Assembly (NCBI GenBank): GCA_050012355.1
Contig: JBEKHI010000208.1
Coordinates: forward strand, 1 to 14,267
Origin: JBEKHI01 sp050012355
GTDB taxonomy: Bacteria; Actinomycetota; Actinomycetes; Streptosporangiales; Streptosporangiaceae
Reading direction: 5' to 3'
DNA length: 14,267 nt
Shown: in pieces, positions 7,639 through 12,847 of the stretch
Numbering within the stretch: position 1 is the first letter of the stretch
How the letters are laid out: every line of letters starts with the position of its first letter
The notes under the pieces: generated by a model
Databases searched by the model: none
What the model was told of the DNA's origin: nothing
The model's input: only the letters and a program-made list of their open reading frames with translations
Position numbers and translations under genes: made by a program

Positions 7639-8223
7639 TCAGGGTGCGGCCGGGCGGGGCCGGGCCCGGAGGTGTGCTTTCTCCCCCTGCGGGCCGAACA
7701 AGCTGAGGAACTCCACCGCGTCACCGTCCGCCGCGCCGAACCAGTGCGGCACCCGGGTGTCGAACTCCGCCGCTTCGCCGGGCGTGAGCACGAACTCCGA
7801 AGGGCCGAGCGCCATCCGCAGCCGTCCATTGAGCACGTAGAGCCACTCGTAGCCCTCGTGACTCTGCTGCGAGCCCTCGCGCCGCGTGCCCGCGGCGATC
7901 ACCAGCTTGTACGCCTGGATGCCACCGGCCCGCCTGGTCAGCGGGATCATCGTCATGCCGTGCCTGGTGACCGGGCTCAGGTGCACGCGCGGATCCCCGG
8001 TCGGCGGCGCGTCGACGAGCTCATCGAGCGTGACGCCGTAAGCCCGCGCCAGCGGAAGCAGCAGCTCAAGGTTAGGCCGCCGGGCACCGGATTCCAGCCG
8101 GGACAGCGTGCTCACCGAGATGCTTGTTTCCGCGGAAACATCGGCCAGCGTGAGCTCCCGCTCCTGGCGCAGCGCCCGCAGCCGGGAACCGATATTTGCC
8201 ATCATGGCAACAAAGTTTGCCAT
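7639..8223 (-). CDS. XRE-family regulator with C-terminal cupin domain
   Basis: This 194-aa one-component regulator has a Cro/C1-type helix-turn-helix at about residues 13-68 (SISVSTLSRLESGARRPN carries the recognition helix). A single cupin_2 beta-barrel lies at about 105-178, with H122, E126 and H160 in the usual positions for metal or ligand contact. Proteins of this architecture repress or activate neighbouring genes in response to a small molecule bound in the cupin. The first ATG is at 8223, directly against the TGA of the CBM48 ORF. ATGs at 8205 and 8202 are equally plausible and would give the more usual N-terminus MANIGSRLRALR. None has a good ribosome-binding site. The start region overlaps a three-half-site dyad, suggesting autoregulation. 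Its original divergent partner was probably the oxidoreductase whose relic begins at 8254. Confidence 0.9.
   Translation of the reverse strand: MANFVAMMANIGSRLRALRQERELTLADVSAETSISVSTLSRLESGARRPNLELLLPLARAYGVTLDELVDAPPTGDPRVHLSPVTRHGMTMIPLTRRAGGIQAYKLVIAAGTRREGSQQSHEGYEWLYVLNGRLRMALGPSEFVLTPGEAAEFDTRVPHWFGAADGDAVEFLSLFGPQGEKAHLRARPRPAAP
8195..8223. promoter_or_regulatory. Three TTGCCAT half-sites, probable autoregulatory operator
   Basis: TTTGCCAT (8195-8202), its inverse ATGGCAA (8204-8210) and TTTGCCAT again (8216-8223) give two nested dyads. One is a perfect 15-bp palindrome centred on 8203 with 7-bp arms. The other has 7-bp perfect arms 6 bases apart (8204-8223). They overlap the alternative start codons of the XRE-cupin gene, so part of the signal is also coding sequence. 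The position between the regulator and the formerly divergent oxidoreductase fits an operator bound by the regulator itself. Confidence 0.5.
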
Positions 8224-8883
8224 TCAGTCGAGACTCATCGCGTCCTCGGGGCTATGAGAGACGCGATAGTGATCGGCGGCGGCTGCGGGCCGGGCGAGAT
8301 GAAGTCCGTCGTTATGGCGGAGAAATGGAGTCCTCGCGACCGGGCCGATGTCGGTACACCAGGCACTGCTGTTCCGGCAACTGAGCGAGGACATCGTGTT
8401 CTCCGGGCCGCCGGACGCCGACCTGGTGATGCGTAAACGTGAGCGGGACTTCTCACCCACGGTGATGACGGAATCGACGCTCCCGTAGGGATTCGAGATC
8501 GTCTCGGCTTGCGGGTCGTTCTCCCACCGCTCGCCGTCCAGCAGGTACTTGTACTGGTAGCGGCCCGGTGCCAGGGCCACCGTCGCCCGCCAGGTGCCGT
8601 CGCCGCCGCGTTCGAGGAAGGTGGCGGTTCGCGACCACCCGTTGAATTCCCCGGTCAGCGCCACCGTCTCGGCTTGAACGGAAGCGGGAAGCGTAAAGAC
8701 GACATCCACCGGCGAAGACGCGTCGAAGAGCCGTTCGCCAAGCTGGTCCAGCGAGCCGAGCAGGCTCCGGAGGCCCTGGCGGACAGCCGAGTTCTCACCC
8801 CAGTAACGGGCGAGAACCTGCTCGTCGAAGCTCTCCAGGGACCGGCGCACGGCCGCGAATCCTTCTTCTGCGGTTTCCATCAT
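8224..8883 (-). CDS. Small CBM48 / isoamylase early-set domain protein with an acquired C-terminal tail
   Basis: This is a 219-aa ORF. Residues 1-55 look helical. Residues 59-143 form a CBM48/AMPK-type glycogen-binding domain, shown by ALTGEFNGWSRTATF, APGRYQYKYLLDGERW and NDPQAETISNPYGSVDS. Such stand-alone domains bind alpha-glucans or act as scaffolds; no catalytic domain is present. Residues from about 145 to 219 resemble no fold. They are antisense to the TrxB-like relic at 8254-8440, so this tail was probably gained by loss of the original stop. The start ATG at 8883 overlaps the epoxide-hydrolase stop (TGATG), with a second ATG directly after it, indicating translational coupling. The TGA stop abuts the XRE-cupin ATG. 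Confidence 0.8.
   Translation of the reverse strand: MMETAEEGFAAVRRSLESFDEQVLARYWGENSAVRQGLRSLLGSLDQLGERLFDASSPVDVVFTLPASVQAETVALTGEFNGWSRTATFLERGGDGTWRATVALAPGRYQYKYLLDGERWENDPQAETISNPYGSVDSVITVGEKSRSRLRITRSASGGPENTMSSLSCRNSSAWCTDIGPVARTPFLRHNDGLHLARPAAAADHYRVSHSPEDAMSLD
8254..8440 (+). pseudogene. Relic of a TrxB-like NAD(P)/FAD-dependent oxidoreductase
   Basis: Three conserved pieces of the actinobacterial thioredoxin-reductase-like family lie in the correct order but in three different frames. MRDAIVIGGG (from the ATG at 8254) is the N-terminal FAD-binding Rossmann start. AGRDEVRRYGGEM (8289-8327) matches the segment normally about 75-85 residues into the protein. GVLATGPMSVHQALLFRQ and following residues (8327 to about 8420) match the segment normally near residue 150. 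About 60 and 70 residues are missing at the two joints, and the C-terminal half is absent. The full protein would be about 310-330 aa. The right edge, near 8440, is approximate. The family match is from memory of the motifs, not a database search. Confidence 0.75.
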
Positions 8884-9953
8884 CAGGTCCTATCCCCACC
8901 CACGCGGCTGAAAAACTCCCGCATGTCCCGCACTAGCAAGTCCGGTGCTTGGTGCGCGGCGTAGTGGCCACCGCGGTCGTGGACATTCCACGACACGATG
9001 CGGGCGCCCTGCGCCTCGGCCAGCGCGCGGTCCGACGGCCAGTCGTGCGGAAACTGGGCCAGGCCGACCGGAACCGGCAAGCCGGCCGGGATCGTCGTGG
9101 GGCCGCTCGGCGGTTGCTGCCGGTCCTCTTCGGCGTAGATCCGCAAAGCAGATCCCGCGGTACCGGTCAGCCAGTGGATCGTGACGTGGGTGAGCAGCGC
9201 GTCCGGATCGAGGTCGGGCATGCACTGGCTGTTCCAGGCCAGCAGACCGACCGGGGAATCCGCCAGCGCGTGCGCCAAGGTCTGCGGATCAACCGCGTGG
9301 ACATGACCGTACGCGGCATTGCGCACCTCACCGGGGCCAGCCGGGAACACCTGCGTGACGTGCACCCCGACCACCGACTCCGGCGCGGCCTGACCCACCT
9401 CGGGTGAGATGAACGATCCCCAGTCGTTCCCCGCCGCCCCGTAACGCCGGTATCCAAGCCGCTCCATCAGCACGGCCCAGGAACGGGCGATCCGCCGCGG
9501 GCTCCAGCCCGTATCCGGTGTCGGCCCCGACCAGCCGAATCCAGGCAGCGAAGGGATCACCAGATCGAACGCGATCGCCGGGTCGAGGCCGTGGCCGCGC
9601 GGGTCGGTCAGCGGCCCGATCACGTCCAGGTACTCCGCCACCGAACCGGGCCACCCGTGGCTGAGCACGAGCGGCAGCGCGCCGGGCTCGGGCGACCGGA
9701 CGTGCAGGAAGTGCACGGTGGTCCCGTCGATCGTGGTGGTGAACTGCGGATACGAGTTGAGCCTGGCTTCCCACAACCGCCAGTCGTACTGCTCGCGCCA
9801 GTACGCCACCAACCGCTGAACGAACGCCAGCGAGACGCCGTATCCGTCATCGCCACCGCGCGGCTCCGGCGCCCAGCGGACCTTGTCCAGCCGCTCCCGC
9901 AGGTCAGCCAGCTCACTGTCTGGGACATCGATAAGAAACGGCTGAATAGTCAC
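8883..9953 (-). CDS. Epoxide hydrolase family (EHN) alpha/beta hydrolase
   Basis: This 356-aa protein has the N-terminal epoxide-hydrolase domain (about 1-108, from IQPFLIDVPDSELADLRERL) followed by an alpha/beta-hydrolase core. LSHGWPGS (97-104) forms the oxyanion-hole loop, GNDWGS (175-180) carries the nucleophile D177, and DRGGHYAAHQAPDLL carries the catalytic H330. The family opens epoxides to diols, though many members have unknown substrates. The translation start is GTG at 9953, 21 bases after the SDR stop, without a strong ribosome-binding site. The cap region after residue 200 (TQVFPAGPGEVRNAAYGHVH) is shorter than I recall for the family, whose members usually reach about 380 aa. 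The gene lies between an SDR gene and the CBM48 gene in one minus-strand operon. Activity is likely but not certain given the shortened cap. Confidence 0.9.
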   Translation of the reverse strand: MTIQPFLIDVPDSELADLRERLDKVRWAPEPRGGDDGYGVSLAFVQRLVAYWREQYDWRLWEARLNSYPQFTTTIDGTTVHFLHVRSPEPGALPLVLSHGWPGSVAEYLDVIGPLTDPRGHGLDPAIAFDLVIPSLPGFGWSGPTPDTGWSPRRIARSWAVLMERLGYRRYGAAGNDWGSFISPEVGQAAPESVVGVHVTQVFPAGPGEVRNAAYGHVHAVDPQTLAHALADSPVGLLAWNSQCMPDLDPDALLTHVTIHWLTGTAGSALRIYAEEDRQQPPSGPTTIPAGLPVPVGLAQFPHDWPSDRALAEAQGARIVSWNVHDRGGHYAAHQAPDLLVRDMREFFSRVGGDRT

Positions 9954-9974
9954 AGGGCCAAGCCTAGAACCAGG

Positions 9975-10739
9975 TCACTTGCCGTGCGGGTCGCGGGCGT
10001 TGAGGGTGGCTACTACCTGGTCGTAGTCGCCGCGGGCTTCGCCGTAGCGCAGGAACTTGACCCGCTCGACCTGGATCTCGGAGGCATCCGGCTGGGACTC
10101 CAGCAGCGCCATGACCTCGGCGACGAACTCCTCGAGCGGCATCGCGAACTCGCTGGTTTCCTGGCCAGGCACCAGCGAGGTGCGCACCGACGGCGGCACC
10201 AGCTCAACGACCTTCACGCTGGTGCCCGCGTACTGCAGCCGGATCGACTCGCTCAGCATGTGGATGGCGGCCTTGGACAGGTTGTAGCTCGGCGTCACCG
10301 CCAGCGGGGTGAACGCCAGGCCCGAGGACACCGTCATGATCGTGGCGTCCGGCTGCTCCCGCAGATGCTCGATGAACGAGGCGATCAGCCGGATCGGGCC
10401 GAGCACGTTGGTCGTGATGACCGACTCCGCCGAGGCCAGGAACGAACCGGGCTGCCGCCAGTCTTCGATGCGCATGATGCCCGCCATCGTTATGAGGACA
10501 TTGAGGTCTGGGTAACGGGCCAGCACCTCCTTCGCGGCCGCGTCGATGCTGTCTGGGTCGGCGGTGTCAATTGCCACGGCGGCGATACCTGGGTGCTCGA
10601 CGGCGATCTGATCGAGGAGCTCCGCGCGGCGGCCGCCGACGATGACCGTGTTGCCTGCCTCGTGCAGCTGGACGGCGAGCGCGAGGCCGATGCCGCTGGT
10701 GGCACCGGGGATGAAGATGGTGTTTCCGGCGATGTTCAT
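9975..10739 (-). CDS. SDR-family oxidoreductase (DltE-like)
   Basis: This 254-aa classical short-chain dehydrogenase/reductase has its cofactor-binding GATSGIG at residues 12-18 and RR at 37-38, which suggests NADP(H) preference. The structural NNAG motif is altered to TMAG (84-87). N111, S138/S139, Y152 and K156 (SYNLSKAA) complete the catalytic set. The C-terminal part (LVPPSVRTSL, then YGEARGDYDQVVATLN) resembles the DltE-like oxidoreductases common in actinomycetes. It is the first gene of the minus-strand operon and is divergent from a MmyB-like regulator across a 99-bp intergenic region. That arrangement is typical of SDR genes controlled by such regulators. The substrate is unknown. 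Confidence 0.93.
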   Translation of the reverse strand: MNIAGNTIFIPGATSGIGLALAVQLHEAGNTVIVGGRRAELLDQIAVEHPGIAAVAIDTADPDSIDAAAKEVLARYPDLNVLITMAGIMRIEDWRQPGSFLASAESVITTNVLGPIRLIASFIEHLREQPDATIMTVSSGLAFTPLAVTPSYNLSKAAIHMLSESIRLQYAGTSVKVVELVPPSVRTSLVPGQETSEFAMPLEEFVAEVMALLESQPDASEIQVERVKFLRYGEARGDYDQVVATLNARDPHGK

Positions 10740-10838
10740 AGTCCCAATGTGCCCGGCCGGTCGCTGTCCGTGCAGGGAGCGGTTATCGGGGGATCAGCGA
10801 TCCCTGGTTACGGTCGGTACCTGGCCGATAATGGAGCT
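10740..10838. promoter_or_regulatory. Divergent promoter/operator region between SDR and MmyB-like genes
   Basis: This 99-bp region contains two symmetric elements. GGGATC (10790-10795) and GATCCC (10799-10804) are perfect arms 3 bases apart. TTATCGG (10783-10789) and CCGATAA (10825-10831) are perfect 7-bp arms flanking the first dyad. The outer right arm overlaps the predicted -10 box of the regulator gene. Both are candidate sites for the MmyB-like regulator. Confidence 0.45.
10827..10832 (+). promoter_or_regulatory. -10 box for a probable leaderless transcript of the MmyB-like gene
   Basis: GATAAT matches 5 of 6 positions of TATAAT and ends six bases before the ATG at 10839. The expected transcription start therefore falls on the start codon itself, as in the leaderless mRNAs that are common in actinomycetes. 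The nearby GGAG (10833-10836) is only two bases from the ATG, too close for normal use. A -35 box is weak (TGGTTA, 10805-10810, spacer 16). Confidence 0.5.
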
Positions 10839-11687
10839 ATGGACCGTGCCGCACTCGCTGACTTCCTGCGCCACCGCCGCGAGGCGCTGCGCCCAGGTGA
10901 CGTCGGGCTTCCCGAGGGAGTGCGCCGCCGCGCGCCCGGCCTGCGGCGCGAGGAGGTGGCTGCTCTCGCCCTGATGTCCACCGACTACTACACCCGGCTG
11001 GAGCAGCGGCGTGGCCCGCAGCCCAGCGAGCAGATGCTCGCCTCGCTCGCCCGCGCGCTCCGGCTGACCAGCGGCGAACGGGATTACCTGTTCCAGGTGG
11101 CGGGGCACAACGCCCCGGCGCCAGCGGAGGCCGCCACCCACGTGGCCCCGGCTCTGCTGCGGGTCCTCGACCGGCTCGACGACACACCCGCGATGATCAT
11201 CTCGAACCTGGGCGAAACGCTCGTGCAGAACCGGATGGCCGAGGCGCTGCTCGGCGACAAATCCGGCTACACCGGCCTGGCACGCAGCGAGACCTACCGC
11301 TGGTTCACCGATCCCGGGCAGCGGCAGGCCTACCCCGAGGACGACCACCCCCGGCACAGCCGCACGCTGGTCGCGAACCTGCGCGCCGCCTATGGCACCC
11401 TCGGGCCGAAATCCCGGGCGGGCGAGCTGGTCCGTGCGCTGCGGAAGGCGAGCCCCGAGTTCGCCGCGGTGTGGGACAGGCACGAGGTCGCCCGGCGTTT
11501 TGAGGACCACAAGACACTTGTCCACCCCGAACTCGGCCCGATCGAGGTGGACTGCCAGGCGCTCTTTACCGAGGACCAGTCGCAGGCGCTGCTCGTGCTC
11601 ACCGCCCCGCCGCGCACCGAGGGCTACGAGAAGCTGCGGCTGCTCGCCGTGCTCGGCAACGAGCGCTTCGACTCAGCGTCAAACTGA
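10839..11687 (+). CDS. MmyB-like helix-turn-helix transcriptional regulator
   Basis: This 282-aa regulator has an XRE-type HTH at about residues 5-85 with the signature GLRREEVAALALMSTDYYTR followed by LEQRRGPQPSEQML. A MmyB-like ligand-binding (PAS-like) domain follows at about 105-272, with SNLGETLVQNRMAEALLG and HPELGPIEVDCQALF. This family commonly controls a divergently transcribed oxidoreductase gene in response to a hydrophobic ligand, and here the SDR gene is divergent. The frame is open far upstream, but the ATG at 10839 starts the conserved domain and sits six bases after a GATAAT box, consistent with a leaderless mRNA. A GC hairpin follows the stop by a few bases. Confidence 0.93.
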   Translation: MDRAALADFLRHRREALRPGDVGLPEGVRRRAPGLRREEVAALALMSTDYYTRLEQRRGPQPSEQMLASLARALRLTSGERDYLFQVAGHNAPAPAEAATHVAPALLRVLDRLDDTPAMIISNLGETLVQNRMAEALLGDKSGYTGLARSETYRWFTDPGQRQAYPEDDHPRHSRTLVANLRAAYGTLGPKSRAGELVRALRKASPEFAAVWDRHEVARRFEDHKTLVHPELGPIEVDCQALFTEDQSQALLVLTAPPRTEGYEKLRLLAVLGNERFDSASN

Positions 11688-11694
11688 CCTCGAC

Positions 11695-11713
11695 GCCCGG
11701 CGCAGAACCGGGC
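11695..11713 (+). terminator. Short GC hairpin after the MmyB-like gene
   Basis: GCCCGG (11695-11700) and CCGGGC (11708-11713) form a perfect 6-bp stem with a 7-nt loop, eight bases after the regulator stop. No T-tract follows, and the next gene starts within a few bases, so it may be a weak terminator or a leader hairpin of the methyltransferase gene. Confidence 0.35.
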
Positions 11714-11728
11714 ACAGTGGGCACTGTG
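11713..11728. promoter_or_regulatory. 16-bp dyad over the methyltransferase start
   Basis: CACAGTG (11713-11719) and CACTGTG (11722-11728) are perfect 7-bp inverted arms two bases apart. The dyad covers both candidate GTG starts (11717 and 11726). It could be an operator acting at initiation or a small translation-controlling hairpin. Confidence 0.4.
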
Positions 11729-12847
11729 ACATCTTCACCGCACGCCGAACACGTCGGCAGCCTCCTTCGGCCACCGTTGCTTCTCGACGCCCGCGCCGCC
11801 CGCGAGCGCGGCGAATTCGACGACGCCGCGCTCGCCGAACTGACCGATCAGGCCATCCTCGAGGTGCTTGAGCTGCAACGCGGCGCGGGGATCGGGGTCT
11901 TCACCGACGGCGAGTACCGCCGGAGCACCTGGATGGCCGGGCTGCTTGAGGACACCGGCGGGGTGGTCCCCATCGACCAGAGCTCGGACGGCGTGCAATG
12001 GATCCGCGACGGCGAGACCGCACCCGAGCAGGACACCCAGTTCGACCTGATCGCGGCCAGCGACACGGTGTACCGCAAGGGGACCCGCACCCTCACCGAG
12101 GCCGCGTTCATGGTCAAGCACTCCCCCGGTCCGTTCAAGATCACGATGATGAGCGCCTCGATGGGCGCGATGATCTGGCGCAACGGCATCAGCTCGGCCG
12201 CTTATCCACATCCCGCGGACCTGGTGCGCGATCTCGTGGCGCTGCAGATCGAGGAGATCACCCAGCTCATCGATGCCGGCGCCCGCTGGATCCAGCTCGA
12301 CTCGCTCAGCTACAACCAGGTCTTCGACCCGCACTTCCGCGCCGGGCTTGGCCTCGGCAACGTGCCACCCGCCGTACTGCTCGATGCGGTAGTCACCGCT
12401 GACCAGACCATCGTTGCCGGAGCAAAACGGCGCGACCCGAGCGTCACGGTCGCCATGCATATCTGCCGGGGCAACAACCGCGGTGCGTGGATGTCCAGCG
12501 GCAGCTACGAAGCGGTCGCGGAGCGGCTGTTCGGCGAGACCGGGGTGGACAGGTTCCTGCTCGAGTACGACACCGGCCGGGCAGGCGGCTTCGAGCCGCT
12601 GCGTTTCGTCGGCGGAGATAGCACCGTCGTTCTGGGCATCGTGTCTTCCAAGACACCCGCCCTTGAGGACGAGGACGATCTGCTACGGCGGGTCGACGAA
12701 GCGGCCCAGTACGTGCCGGGCGAGAACCTGGCGATCAGCCCGCAGTGCGGCTTCGCGTCCACCCAGCAGGGGAACCTGCTGACGATCGACGACGAGCGCC
12801 GCAAGCTTGAGCTGGTCGCCAGGACCGCGCAACGACTCTGGGGGTAA
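11717..12847 (+). CDS. Stand-alone MetE C-terminal-like (cobalamin-independent methionine synthase II family) methyltransferase
   Basis: This 376-aa TIM-barrel protein resembles the catalytic C-terminal half of MetE (about 750 aa) without the N-terminal half. The four zinc ligands of MetE are recognisable: H248 and C250 in MHICRGNN, E283 in FLLEYDTGR, and C344 in ISPQCGF. HVGSLLRP near the N-terminus is also typical. Likely chemistry is methyl transfer to a thiol such as homocysteine. Without the folate-contacting N-terminal half the donor may not be the usual methyl-tetrahydrofolate. Short core-MetE proteins that use other methyl donors are known, so assignment as methionine synthase is uncertain. 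The GTG at 11717 and the in-frame GTG at 11726 are both possible starts; neither has a strong ribosome-binding site. Its last 165 bases are overlapped antisense by the flavohemoglobin ORF. Confidence 0.85.
   Translation: MGTVTSSPHAEHVGSLLRPPLLLDARAARERGEFDDAALAELTDQAILEVLELQRGAGIGVFTDGEYRRSTWMAGLLEDTGGVVPIDQSSDGVQWIRDGETAPEQDTQFDLIAASDTVYRKGTRTLTEAAFMVKHSPGPFKITMMSASMGAMIWRNGISSAAYPHPADLVRDLVALQIEEITQLIDAGARWIQLDSLSYNQVFDPHFRAGLGLGNVPPAVLLDAVVTADQTIVAGAKRRDPSVTVAMHICRGNNRGAWMSSGSYEAVAERLFGETGVDRFLLEYDTGRAGGFEPLRFVGGDSTVVLGIVSSKTPALEDEDDLLRRVDEAAQYVPGENLAISPQCGFASTQQGNLLTIDDERRKLELVARTAQRLWG

Noticed and set aside
8299..8436. Small plus-strand ORF starting MKSVVMAEKW
   Set aside because: It is the wrong-frame continuation of the oxidoreductase relic after the first deletion, not a separate gene.
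9591..10838. Upstream extension of the MmyB-like frame by 416 codons
   Set aside because: It is antisense to the SDR and hydrolase genes and has no domain resemblance. The conserved HTH domain starts at the ATG at 10839.
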